Shown here: piece after piece, positions 35,658-43,975 of the stretch
How positions within the stretch are numbered: the stretch's first letter is position 1
Layout of the letters: the number at the start of each line of letters is the position of its first letter
From: an uncultured bacterium
GTDB taxonomy: Bacteria > Bacteroidota > Bacteroidia > Bacteroidales > Bacteroidaceae
Length of the DNA stretch: 64,000 nucleotides
NCBI GenBank assembly: GCA_905214625.1
Contig: CAJMMQ010000015.1
Span: 1 to 64,000 of the forward strand
Reading direction: 5' to 3'
Program-made: the position numbers and the translations under genes
Notes under the pieces: generated by a model
What the model was told of the DNA's origin: nothing
What the model saw: the letters and a program-made list of their open reading frames with translations, nothing else
The model's database searches: none

Positions 35658-36947
35658 TTATTTTATCACTACCTTGCAACTCTGGCTGTTTCCGTTGGCA
35701 GAAACCGTCACCACATAAATGCCCTTTGCCGGAACGAACAGAGCACCGTCGCTGATTGTTCTGTCGGCTACAGTCTTTCCGCCAAGGTCTGTCACCTTTA
35801 TATTGTAAGGACCGTCTATCAAGGCATAAACACTGTGGCCAGACACAACAACCTTGAAATTGTCTGTCTTAACATCTGCCCCAATCGACGTAGAGCCTCC
35901 GGCCTGCCAGCCGAGAATGGGAAAACCTCCGTTTATGTTGTTCACATCCTTTTTCCATATATTCTGTCCGTTGTCAAGCGCAGCAAGAAAATCGTCACTC
36001 TTCATCTCATCGGCAGTTTTCTTTGTCACTCTTGAGTCTTCGTCCATAGCTCCGTTTTCTGTCTCAAGATAGTAACAGTTTTCAATTACGGCATCTTTTT
36101 CTGTAGTACCCACAACAGCATTTCCAGTATAATCATTAGCCGTCTTACCTACGCTATAGCTGTTTTTCAAAGTGCCGTCCACCAAGAAGCCGACCAGTCC
36201 GCCGGCGTAAAATCCCGTGAATGATACCGTTCCACGGTTATAGCAATTTTCGATTACTCCGTCACAGTCAACATATCCCGCAATACCTCCTACGTTTGTG
36301 CTGCCTGCAATATCGGCATCGTTGACACAGCCAGACACTGTGCCGCCGTACATCGTACCAACGATGCCGCCCTGTCCAAGTTCCTGAGTAATTACGACAG
36401 GCGCCTTGTTTACACAGTTTTCAACTCTTCCGCCGGTCATGGCTCCTACAACAGCCCCCGAGCCGTTTGTACCTTCAACTACAGAGCCGGCACCTATTGT
36501 AAGATTCTTTATCACCGCGTTTTTTGATATGCACGCAAACAGTCCTGTGCCTCCCACTGAGTTTTCGTTGTCTATAAAATATATGTGTACATTATCTACA
36601 GTCTTTCCGTTGCCGTCAAAAACTCCAAGAAAATATTTCGATTCATCAATCATCGTTCCCTGATTTTCAGGGTCGGCATATTCATTAAAGAAGCCTATCG
36701 GCGCAAATTTGTGCTGCCCCTTGCCCATGTCGAGATTGTTTACGAGCTTAAAGAACACTCCTTCGTAAGTTTCGCCTGCTGTTACACTTTCTGCAAGATA
36801 AGCCAGATTCTCGCCTGTCTCAATGAGATAAGGCTCGGCTTCAGTACCCTTACCGCCCGTCCACATTTTGGCTGTACCGTCCCACACTTGTGCATTCGCA
36901 GTCAGAAATGCGAACAAACTCAAAATTGTAAAAATGTTTTTCTTCAT
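35658..36947 (-). CDS. Secreted GLUG-repeat protein, putative T9SS cargo
   Basis: A 429-aa exported protein (signal peptide MKKNIFTILSLFAFLTANAQ). Residues about 140-290 contain GLUG-type repeats (GGIVGTMYGGTVSGCVN, GGIAGYVDCDGVIENCYN, GGLVGFLVDGTLKNSYS), a beta-helix motif found in bacterial adhesins and in proteins near IgA proteases. The C-terminal 75 residues (YNIKVTDLGGKTVADRT, IYVVTVSANGNSQSCKVVIK) resemble type A T9SS sorting domains. It leads a two-gene operon with the S8 protease behind a consensus promoter (36986-37016). It may be a surface adhesin or a protein processed by that protease. Confidence 0.85.
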   Translation of the reverse strand: MKKNIFTILSLFAFLTANAQVWDGTAKMWTGGKGTEAEPYLIETGENLAYLAESVTAGETYEGVFFKLVNNLDMGKGQHKFAPIGFFNEYADPENQGTMIDESKYFLGVFDGNGKTVDNVHIYFIDNENSVGGTGLFACISKNAVIKNLTIGAGSVVEGTNGSGAVVGAMTGGRVENCVNKAPVVITQELGQGGIVGTMYGGTVSGCVNDADIAGSTNVGGIAGYVDCDGVIENCYNRGTVSFTGFYAGGLVGFLVDGTLKNSYSVGKTANDYTGNAVVGTTEKDAVIENCYYLETENGAMDEDSRVTKKTADEMKSDDFLAALDNGQNIWKKDVNNINGGFPILGWQAGGSTSIGADVKTDNFKVVVSGHSVYALIDGPYNIKVTDLGGKTVADRTISDGALFVPAKGIYVVTVSANGNSQSCKVVIK

Positions 36948-36985
36948 AGTTTAATAAATAAATGAATTGATGTTTATGAATTTTG

Positions 36986-37016
36986 CAAATCTAAAAATAT
37001 TTTTTTCACATGCAAA
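36986..37016 (-). promoter_or_regulatory. Consensus Bacteroidota promoter for GLUG-S8 operon
   Basis: Minus strand TTTG (37013-37016), exactly 19 bp, then TAGATTTG (36986-36993): a perfect TTTG-N19-TAnnTTTG. The rest of the 304-bp gap to 37251 is AT-rich with nothing further recognisable; no -7 box was found for the gene at 37252. Confidence 0.75.
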
Positions 37017-37251
37017 ACATTTCATATATTTTTTATTCCATTCTGCACACAAAAAAGCCGCGAAACGTAAATTTTGAACAGATAATACGAAGAAAAGAAG
37101 AAAAAGAGTAACCCGCATGCTGCATGAAAACAAGTAATGGCGGCATAACAAGGAACACTAATGTCATAAAAATTAAAATAAAATCACCACATTGTGCAAT
37201 ATTTTAAGATTATTATGGTTTTATAATATGTAATCGCACTAACGAAGTCTT

Positions 37252-38379
37252 ATGAACATATATATTTTCTGTATTGTCGGGGTATTCATAATCAGTGCCA
37301 TCTGCGGATTTTTATTTATCCCGCTGATACTTAACTTCTGCAAGTCGCGTAAGCTCTATGACATACCCGACGCACGAAAAATACATAGCAACGCCATACC
37401 CAGGCTTGGAGGCATATCCTTCATGCCGAGCATGCTATTGTCGTTTGCCGCGGCAATGTATGTCATCAACACCACCGACAGACATGTTACGATAAACCTC
37501 TGGAGCATTTATTTTCTGCTCAGCATGCTGATGATTTATGTCATGGGCATTGTTGACGACATTCTGGGACTGTCGCCCCTCATCAAGTTTATTGTACAGA
37601 TTATCGCGGCATGCACCCTTCCCCTGTCCGGATTATACATAAACAACATGTACGGTTTTCTCGGCATTTACGAGATTCCTTACTATATAGGCTTTCCGCT
37701 GACGGTGCTTACTATTGTTTTCATCGACAACGCCATTAACCTCATCGACGGCATCGACGGCCTGGCGGCAAGTTTGTCAATAATGGCATTGTCTGGATTT
37801 TTATATATGTTCATCATACAGAATGTCTGGAGCTATTCTATACTCATAGCCGGACTTATCGGCGTACTTGTGGCGTTCATGTACTTCAACCTTTTCGGGT
37901 CGGCCGAGAAAAACCGCAAGATATTCATGGGCGACTCAGGCAGTCTCACGCTGGGCTATCTGCTCGGTTTTCTGTGCGTTAAATACTCAATGAACAACAC
38001 TGCTGTAATGCCCCACCATAAGTTCGACTTCATCATAGCCTTCACTCTTTTGATTGTGCCCATGTTCGATGTTGTAAGGGTTTTCATGATGCGCATATAT
38101 CACAAACGGTCGCCGTTCTCGGCCGACAAGACACACATTCATCATAAGTTCATCAATGCCGGATGCTCACAGCACACTGCCCTGGTGGCCATAGTGGCGC
38201 TGGCAGTATTCTATGTTGTGGCCAATCACTTTATGCTTATGATAATGAGCAACACAGCCGTGTTCCTAATAGACGTGGCTATTTATATAGGAGTGAACCT
38301 TATTCTAAACTATCGCATAATGAAAAGACAGCCACAAGAAAGCAACATAAAGATTGCTTCAGAGAGAGTTAAAAGCTGA
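37252..38379 (+). CDS. WecA/MraY-family polyprenyl-phosphate sugar-1-phosphate transferase
   Basis: Transfers GlcNAc-1-P or a similar sugar phosphate to undecaprenyl phosphate, initiating a lipid-linked glycan; inner membrane. The 375-aa protein has about eleven membrane segments and the family loops: DIPDARKIHSNAIPRLGG near 38, GIVDDILGL near 101, IDNAINLIDGIDGLA near 162, FMGDSGSLTLGYLLG near 225 and SADKTHIHHKF near 290. These match WecA-type enzymes rather than true MraY. It may provide the GlcNAc-PP-lipid acceptor for the WecG/TagA enzyme at 2395. Followed after 21 bp by a strong hairpin. Confidence 0.93.
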   Translation: MNIYIFCIVGVFIISAICGFLFIPLILNFCKSRKLYDIPDARKIHSNAIPRLGGISFMPSMLLSFAAAMYVINTTDRHVTINLWSIYFLLSMLMIYVMGIVDDILGLSPLIKFIVQIIAACTLPLSGLYINNMYGFLGIYEIPYYIGFPLTVLTIVFIDNAINLIDGIDGLAASLSIMALSGFLYMFIIQNVWSYSILIAGLIGVLVAFMYFNLFGSAEKNRKIFMGDSGSLTLGYLLGFLCVKYSMNNTAVMPHHKFDFIIAFTLLIVPMFDVVRVFMMRIYHKRSPFSADKTHIHHKFINAGCSQHTALVAIVALAVFYVVANHFMLMIMSNTAVFLIDVAIYIGVNLILNYRIMKRQPQESNIKIASERVKS

Positions 38380-38400
38380 AGATATATTACCTGATTTACG

Positions 38401-38480
38401 AAAGGCGTCCTTTTGCAATGCGAAAGGACGCCTTTTGGCTTATAAAAGGGCATATTTTACAACGTAAAACACGGCCTTTT
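38401..38480. terminator. Terminator hairpin and TTTTGCAA-type dyad cluster K3
   Basis: AAAGGCGTCCTTT (38401-38413) and AAAGGACGCCTTT (38423-38435) form a perfect 13-bp stem with loop TGCAATGCG, ending in a short T run; it can terminate the transferase gene. Further units of the same kind follow (ATTTTACAACGTAAAA, GGCCTTTTGCAAATC) to about 38485, showing that a dispersed repeat type can serve as a terminator. Confidence 0.7.
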
Positions 38481-38556
38481 GCAAATCATTGAAAATCAAT
38501 ACCATACAGCGCCACGCTGCGATATGGCCCAAAAGGGCAAGAAACGGCCCGAAAAC

Positions 38557-39000
38557 TTATATTTTTTTGAAATACAGGCGCAATGTGCCCGACACCAAAA
38601 TCATCTTGCTTCCGCTCAGGCTTTCTATGGTATATGTCTCGTCGAGGGCGCTAACTCCATACGGACTGAGCAGCGTTACGTCATCAAGAGGCTTGTCGCC
38701 ATTCTCACGGTCGTAGATATAAGGGTCATAAACGCGCAGCGTCTGCCCGCTGTGTTCAAATCTTGCCAAAAGGCTCTGATATATCCATGCTTTGTCGTCA
38801 AATTGCAGCAACCGTGCCTGAAACGACCAATATATGCGCTCGCCGGCCATATCTGTTGTGGCAGATGTTGCAAGGGTGTCAACTCTCGTAAGATGCCACA
38901 TGCCGTCAAGGTCTCCATTGTCCAGTGTCTGTATCTCACACGAGCCAAACATCAGCGCCACGACAAAAGCTATAAAAATATTAATATAACAACGTTTCAT
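38557..39000 (-). CDS. Small lipoprotein, lipocalin-like (possibly DUF4847 type)
   Basis: A 147-aa SPII lipoprotein: MKRCYINIFIAFVVALMFGSC, cysteine at residue 21. The mature part begins EIQTLDNGDLDGMWHLTRVD and alternates strands in a pattern like small lipocalin-type beta barrels of Bacteroidetes, ending SGTLRLYFKKI. It lies 14 bp after the Wzi-type gene on the same strand, so it is translationally linked with it. It may be an accessory factor of capsule attachment, or simply an outer-membrane lipoprotein. The specific DUF number is a guess; the lipoprotein call is firm. Confidence 0.75.
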   Translation of the reverse strand: MKRCYINIFIAFVVALMFGSCEIQTLDNGDLDGMWHLTRVDTLATSATTDMAGERIYWSFQARLLQFDDKAWIYQSLLARFEHSGQTLRVYDPYIYDRENGDKPLDDVTLLSPYGVSALDETYTIESLSGSKMILVSGTLRLYFKKI

Positions 39001-39014
39001 CTTAAATCTATTAT

Positions 39015-40586
39015 TTAAAAATTAAGCAGTCCGGTCTTTGCCACCGTTATCTGAAATCCATAATTGTTGCCAAGAATCTTGCCGAGGTCCATGCCGTATG
39101 CTCCCTTCACGCTCCAGCCCTTCAGTTTTTTCCAGTCAAAGTCATACCGCCCTTCGAGCATAAAACTGAGGTTGTGATGCTTTTTATCATAAGGGTCGTC
39201 ATAGGTGCCAAGACCTTCCTGCCATGAAGCTAACATACGATATGTAAAATGCTCTATCGGACAGCCGTCAATGCCAATGTGGAAAGCCATAAAGCGGTTG
39301 TTCTTAACACATATTGTGCCGTCCGAATTATACATCGGCGAGCGGTAGAGCGGATTACCCATCACCTGTCCCCAATGCTGCCATCCCGTATATATGCCAT
39401 GATTATAGAAGTTGTCCTTACCGCCGATGTGGTCGGGTATGGTGTTCGTATGGTCGTGATAAACAGGACCGCTCTGATATTTAGAGTAAATATACTCGAA
39501 CACCACTCCGTTAACCCATCTGTCATAGTTCATTCTGAACTCGGCTCCGAGCATTATGTCCTTAAAGTCATAGAGCAGATAGCGGCTCTTCTTTTTTTCC
39601 TGCCATTCGCTGCCCTCACCATATCCGTTATAGTCGAGCTGAAACATGGCCGAGTGGTCTTCAAAATACTTGTCGGCATATATGCTGAACCGCCACAAGT
39701 CTTCTTCCCAGTTAAACCGTATAAGCCAGCTTCCCACCTGGTTGCCCTCAACATTCTGATATGTAGTCTCGCCTACATCAGAGCCGCCCGGAACTAAAGC
39801 ATTCCAGAAAGCGCTGAAACCCGTATCGCCCTTTATGGCCGTCATTCCCCCATTCCCGTCGGGCTGATAGGCCGTTCCGCCAAAGGTAGAGGCCATCTCG
39901 AGGCCAACCTCAAATGAGAAAGGACAAAAGAAATTCTCGTTTCCGAACTTCAGATATCCTGCCTTGCTGTGATACAGCACATTGTCTGCATACTTGCTAT
40001 TCTTTCCCGTAAAGTCATGCTGCCAGCCGTCGTCGGTCATCATTCCGTAAGCAATGTGGCCTTTAAGGTGCAGCCAGCCGTTGGCAAAAGGCAGAGTCCA
40101 GTAGTCTTGCAAAGCCAGACGCACCTGAGGCACGGGCCTTGCGTTGATGCCCAGCGTCTGGGAGCCGCTGCTCAGGCGGTTGTCTTTAAGCTCCATGGGA
40201 AACTGCTTGCTGCCAACAGTGAGCACTCCGTGAAGCCAGCGTGCCTCAACAAAGGCCTGCTGCACAACAAAATTGCTTGTATAATTATAAGGTAAAGCCA
40301 CGTCAACGCCATAACCCACACCCCAGCGCCTTGCCGAATCAGTGCGCAGCGGCCTGAACACTCCTGCCCTAATATATCCGTTGGTAGCGTCAAGAGAGCT
40401 GAGTCCGTAGCGGTTGGCATTAAGCCATAGCGGCGTATTGCCCGAAGAAAAGTCGGCCTGCATCTCAACATTATATGTCAGACCTTTATCCAGACGCAAT
40501 TTTTCCGGTTCATCCTCTTGCCAGCCTTGTGAAAAAGAAACGCTGCCTGACGACAACAATAATAAAACGAGTAATAATGATTTCAT
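39015..40586 (-). CDS. Capsule-assembly Wzi-family outer-membrane beta-barrel
   Basis: Probably anchors or organises polysaccharide at the outer membrane. Start set at 40586 (MKSLLLVLLLLSSGSVSFSQ, a clear signal peptide). The 523-aa protein opens YNVEMQADFSSGNTPLWLNANRYG, the typical start of Bacteroidetes Wzi-family proteins, and continues as repeated amphipathic beta strands to a terminal aromatic-ended strand. First gene of a two-gene unit with the small lipoprotein. It sits near the WecA-type gene, consistent with a surface-glycan role. Confidence 0.88.
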   Translation of the reverse strand: MKSLLLVLLLLSSGSVSFSQGWQEDEPEKLRLDKGLTYNVEMQADFSSGNTPLWLNANRYGLSSLDATNGYIRAGVFRPLRTDSARRWGVGYGVDVALPYNYTSNFVVQQAFVEARWLHGVLTVGSKQFPMELKDNRLSSGSQTLGINARPVPQVRLALQDYWTLPFANGWLHLKGHIAYGMMTDDGWQHDFTGKNSKYADNVLYHSKAGYLKFGNENFFCPFSFEVGLEMASTFGGTAYQPDGNGGMTAIKGDTGFSAFWNALVPGGSDVGETTYQNVEGNQVGSWLIRFNWEEDLWRFSIYADKYFEDHSAMFQLDYNGYGEGSEWQEKKKSRYLLYDFKDIMLGAEFRMNYDRWVNGVVFEYIYSKYQSGPVYHDHTNTIPDHIGGKDNFYNHGIYTGWQHWGQVMGNPLYRSPMYNSDGTICVKNNRFMAFHIGIDGCPIEHFTYRMLASWQEGLGTYDDPYDKKHHNLSFMLEGRYDFDWKKLKGWSVKGAYGMDLGKILGNNYGFQITVAKTGLLNF

Positions 40587-40656
40587 TAAAAACAAATTTT
40601 AATATATAACGCAGTTTATTAAAAAATATTACATCCCAACTCCAAAAGAGCTCAAG

Positions 40657-40664
40657 CAAACATA
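40657..40664 (-). promoter_or_regulatory. Possible -7 box for wzi-type gene
   Basis: TATGTTTG on the minus strand matches TAnnTTTG, 71 bp upstream of the start. No well-placed -33 TTTG was found. Confidence 0.4.
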
Positions 40665-40754
40665 TAAAACAGACAGGCAAAGGCCCATACACAACAGCAT
40701 GGCATCACAAACTCCGTGCATATAAAGCCTTTTTGAGCCGGCATTAACACAAAA

Positions 40755-40820
40755 TAGGGATTTTCCCCCGTCAGGTTAGGGAAAAACCCTTTTATAAACA
40801 AACATTTATTACTTTCTTTG
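40755..40820 (+). promoter_or_regulatory. Promoter with two TAGGGA direct repeats 22 bp apart
   Basis: TAGGGA at 40755-40760 and 40777-40782, then a TTTCTTTG -7 box at 40813-40820, 36 bp after the start of the second repeat. Each TAGGGA faces a CCCC or CCCT half, forming loose dyads. The promoter at 59588-59653 has the same spacings to the base. Likely a binding region for a dimeric activator that drives gene 40855. Confidence 0.6.
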
Positions 40821-40854
40821 CATACGGTTAAAAAGAACATAAAATGACATTGCC

Positions 40855-41808
40855 ATGAACAAGTTTATAATAATTCTAACAACACTGCTGACACTCGCCA
40901 CTTCAGCAAAGGCGATGAGTTACAGTCAGGCGCGCGAACAAGCATTGTTCCTCACAGACAAAATGGCCTATGAGCTGAACCTGAATGAAGAGCAATACGA
41001 CGCAGCTTATGAGGTTAACCTCGACTACCTTATGAGCATAAACACATACGACGATCTTTACGGCGCATACTGGACACAGCGTAACCTTGACCTGAGCTAC
41101 ATTCTGCTCGACTGGCAATACAGGGCGTTCTGTGCAGCCACATACTTCTACCGGCCGCTATATTGGACTGCCGGAGTATGGCATTTTGCCATCTATGCAC
41201 GCTATCCGCGCCGTGATTACTTCTATTTTAGCCGCCCGAGCGTGTACATCACTTACCGTGGCGGACACAGCTGGCACCACAACGGAGGATGCAGCTGGTA
41301 TAAGGGCCGCACGTTTAATCATGGCAGCATAAGCAGAGGATACGGCATGAGAGACCGCTTTGACCGCGGTGACTTTAAGAGAGGACACAACGGAGCTTTA
41401 TCCGGACGTGGAAACCACAACGACAGGCCGAAGGACCACGGGTGGAACCGCAACTTAAACCGAAGGCCCGGAGCTGCAACAAGCATACAGAACAAAAAGG
41501 AAGACAATAAAAACAGAAATTTCAACGGACAAAGAAATTTCCGCAGGAATAACCGCGAAAGCAGTACACGGACAACAGCAAGGCCCAGAACCAACAACAA
41601 CAGAGGCATGAACTTCAACGAAAACAGAAGACCGGAAAACAACCGGCAGGTAAGAAGGCCAAGCAACACGTTCAGCCCGAAAAGACAGACACAAGGCATG
41701 AATGTAAACCGGAGCACGCCAACACGCTCGTTCAAAAGCAGCGGAGGTAACAGCAGGAAAAGTACGGCAAACGGAAATCGTGGCGGACATTTTGGCGGAC
41801 GAAGATGA
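40855..41808 (+). CDS. Secreted basic Arg/Asn/Gly-rich protein, unknown function
   Basis: A 317-aa exported protein with signal peptide MNKFIIILTTLLTLATSAKA. Residues 21-100 are helical and start MSYSQAREQALFLTDKMAYE, with repeated NLNEEQYDAAYEVNLDYL, similar to small sensor- or folding-like helical domains. The middle is aromatic (YFYRPLYWTAGVWHFA, YYFSRPSVYITYRGG). From about 150 to the end it is low-complexity, very basic, and rich in Arg, Asn, Gly and His. Such tails can bind DNA, RNA or acidic polysaccharide. No known family. Shares its unusual promoter architecture with the DUF6515 gene at 59760, suggesting a common regulon and perhaps an envelope-surface role. Confidence 0.75.
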   Translation: MNKFIIILTTLLTLATSAKAMSYSQAREQALFLTDKMAYELNLNEEQYDAAYEVNLDYLMSINTYDDLYGAYWTQRNLDLSYILLDWQYRAFCAATYFYRPLYWTAGVWHFAIYARYPRRDYFYFSRPSVYITYRGGHSWHHNGGCSWYKGRTFNHGSISRGYGMRDRFDRGDFKRGHNGALSGRGNHNDRPKDHGWNRNLNRRPGAATSIQNKKEDNKNRNFNGQRNFRRNNRESSTRTTARPRTNNNRGMNFNENRRPENNRQVRRPSNTFSPKRQTQGMNVNRSTPTRSFKSSGGNSRKSTANGNRGGHFGGRR

Positions 41809-42380
41809 AACTGGTGTAAAAACTGCCCATAATGAATATACTGCATCAGTCTAATATTTCTGCCACGACTGAACAATATACAAAAAATCGCAACCATAAC
41901 TGTAGTTAAACGCGGGACAATAAGCTACAAACAACGAAGGGAAACATTAAAACTGATAATAAAAATAAGAAGCTGTTGAGGACAAGACGCATCAATTCCT
42001 ACAAAAAGACACATTCTTGAACAACAAGAAACATGAGTCTCAACAGCCAAAAGCATCAGGGCCGACAGAATAAATTCTGTTCGGCCCGGTGTGATTCAGC
42101 CTAAATCAGCCACTAAGATTCGACAGGATTGCCGTTTTATATTGAGCGGATTGTCGCCTGCATTTTCGCAGGCATGGCTGGCAATGTCAAGAATAAACAG
42201 ACAGCGTGACGACAAAAGAAAACAATAAGACAGATGAGAACATCAATGTGCCTGTAAAATTAAAATATATGCAGAATAATTACCAATTCGGGGTTAAGCT
42301 GACATAATTATAATAAGCAACAAAACAAATCGCCTTATTGCCATATTATCGGCAAGCAACAAAAAGATATTAGCTTTAAA
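41809..42380. other. 572-bp structured intergenic region; possible ncRNA
   Basis: Contains several stems: GCTGTTGAG/CTCAACAGC (41972-41980, 42039-42047) enclosing TTCTTG/CAAGAA (42014-42019, 42025-42030); GGGCCGA-CAGAA with TTCTG-TCGGCCC (42059-42087); and GCCTGC/GCAGGC (42156-42173). A degenerate end of the dispersed element lies at 42094-42116 (TTCAGCCTAAATCAGCC) and a second near 42282-42297. No ORF of note and no clear -7 box. It could encode a small RNA or be decayed repeat DNA. Confidence 0.4.
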
Positions 42381-42887
42381 TTAAAGTGACAATTCTCTTA
42401 CCTCAACATTACGCATAGGAGCAATATCCTTCATTTCCTTATTATAATATACGGCCTGAATGGCTTTATTTATTATACCGTGCCCAACGGCAAGCACTTT
42501 TTTTTCAGGAAAATTATCGCGTATAAAATCAAGGAAACACCTTGCCCTCAATTTAAGGCCGTCGATTGTTTCAATGTCATCAGGCCACTCCGCATCCTTC
42601 AGATCCGGTATATAACGGCCCGTAAAGCTGCCCCAGTCGCGTTCTCTAAGCAGTTTCGTGGTTATAACTTCAGCCCCGTAAGGCTCTGATAAGATATTAC
42701 ACGTTTCAACAGCACGCCACAAATCACTCGCAACAAAGACATCTATATGCTCAGATGCCATCTGTCCTGCCAGCTCGCGGGCCTGCTCACGCCCTCTGTC
42801 GTTTAGCTCGCCCTGTGTCTGTCCCTGCATGATATGGTTGGCGTTATCAACCGTTTCGCCGTGTCTTACAAGATAAAGTTTTGTCAT
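42381..42887 (-). CDS. Histidine phosphatase family protein (phosphoglycerate-mutase-like)
   Basis: A 168-aa cytoplasmic phosphatase of the histidine-phosphatase superfamily. Catalytic RHG at residues 8-10 (LYLVRHGET), then GQTQGELNDRGREQARELA, the acid-loop region LLRERDWGSFTGRY near 83, and the second histidine in VLAVGHGIINKAI near 133. Substrate unknown: possibly alpha-ribazole phosphate or a sugar phosphate. Single gene with a consensus promoter at 42911-42941. Confidence 0.9.
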   Translation of the reverse strand: MTKLYLVRHGETVDNANHIMQGQTQGELNDRGREQARELAGQMASEHIDVFVASDLWRAVETCNILSEPYGAEVITTKLLRERDWGSFTGRYIPDLKDAEWPDDIETIDGLKLRARCFLDFIRDNFPEKKVLAVGHGIINKAIQAVYYNKEMKDIAPMRNVEVRELSL

Positions 42888-42910
42888 ATTCTATAAAAAT
42901 AAAACTCATG

Positions 42911-42941
42911 CAAAGGTAACACATAGCCGGAATAAAACAAA
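42911..42941 (-). promoter_or_regulatory. Consensus promoter for histidine phosphatase gene
   Basis: Minus strand TTTG (42938-42941), exactly 19 bp, TACCTTTG (42911-42918). Confidence 0.75.
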
Positions 42942-43102
42942 ACAAAAGTTGATTTTAGCCTGATTTGATTTCTGCTTTTTATCAAAAAGAGCATCTAAGA
43001 AACCTAAAACGCGACTGTTAATACAGCCGCAGACATTGTCAACGGCAATATCATTTACGACAGCATGGCGCAAATGACATTTTGTTTTCATTCTTTGTAT
43101 AA

Positions 43103-43149
43103 AATAAGTTAAACTTATTGTAAGCAAAAGCAAAACGCACTATCTTTGT
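43103..43149 (+). promoter_or_regulatory. Palindromic operator and promoter for DUF308 gene
   Basis: AATAAGTT-A-AACTTATT (43103-43119) is a perfect palindrome with 8-bp arms. It lies just upstream of and over the -33 region (TTG at 43118-43120) of a promoter with -7 box TATCTTTG at 43142-43149. The leader to 43281 is about 125 nt. The rest of the 393-bp gap 42888-43280 shows nothing else. Confidence 0.6.
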
Positions 43150-43280
43150 AATAAAGAGACGAAGGCTTACCGGCTGACGCCACATGACCGACAGTTTGTA
43201 AAAAGCGGCATAATTGCTGTATGCACCTGATAATCAGTAAAGACAAGAAATAAAAGATAATACAAATAAAATCTACAGAC

Positions 43281-43880
43281 ATGAAAGTATTGCAAAGCTC
43301 TGTTTTTCGCGCTATCTGCGCAATAATTATCGGCATCTTGCTGATAAATAATCCCGACAACACTGTAAAAGGCATAACAATTGCCATAGGACTTCTGTTC
43401 CTTGTGTCAGGAGCAATATCGTGTGCGGTATATCTGAACGCGAGGGCACACGCATCAGACACCGAAATTTACGACGCTCAGGGGAGACTAATTGTTACGG
43501 GCAAGCCCACATTCCCTATTGTAGGAATAGGCAGCGTGCTGCTCGGACTGATTCTGACAATAATGCCCGGACTGTTTGTCAAATCACTTATGTACCTTTT
43601 GGGAGCAATAATAATCCTTGGCGCAATAAATCAGTTTATGGTTTTGGTCAACGCCAAAAGAATGTTCCGCGTGCCTCTGTGGTTCTGGATATGCCCGTCG
43701 GTGATATTCCTTACCGGACTGCTTGTGCTGATAAAGCCTATGGAAACCGCATCGATGCCGCTGCTTGTCATAGGCTGGTGCCTGCTGTTATACGGCGCTA
43801 CAGAATGCGTAAACGCATTTAAGATTCACCGTGAGCGCAAGCGCATAGAGTCAAACCTGACAATAAAGGACAAAGACTAA
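43281..43880 (+). CDS. DUF308 (HdeD-like) membrane protein
   Basis: A 199-aa inner-membrane protein with about six hydrophobic segments arranged as a repeated pair pattern (AICAIIIGILLINNPDNTVK, then ITIAIGLLFLVSGAISCAVY; later VGIGSVLLGLILTIMPGLFV). This is the DUF308/HdeD family, linked to acid resistance in E. coli but of unknown role here. The C-terminus is short and basic (KIHRERKRIE). A perfect palindrome over its promoter suggests a dedicated regulator. Strong terminator directly after. Confidence 0.88.
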   Translation: MKVLQSSVFRAICAIIIGILLINNPDNTVKGITIAIGLLFLVSGAISCAVYLNARAHASDTEIYDAQGRLIVTGKPTFPIVGIGSVLLGLILTIMPGLFVKSLMYLLGAIIILGAINQFMVLVNAKRMFRVPLWFWICPSVIFLTGLLVLIKPMETASMPLLVIGWCLLLYGATECVNAFKIHRERKRIESNLTIKDKD

Positions 43881-43883
43881 TAA

Positions 43884-43923
43884 CAAGCAAGGCTGCCAGA
43901 CATTGTCACGGCAGCCTTGCTTG
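43884..43923. terminator. Strong terminator hairpin (bidirectional position)
   Basis: CAAGCAAGGCTGCC (43884-43897) and GGCAGCCTTGCTTG (43910-43923), a perfect 14-bp stem with 12-nt loop, between the convergent DUF308 gene and udk. The flanking T tracts are weak. Confidence 0.8.
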
Positions 43924-43975
43924 ACTTATTATAAAGTATGGCGTTTAATGGCATTTATGCCATGCAAAGGCGGCA

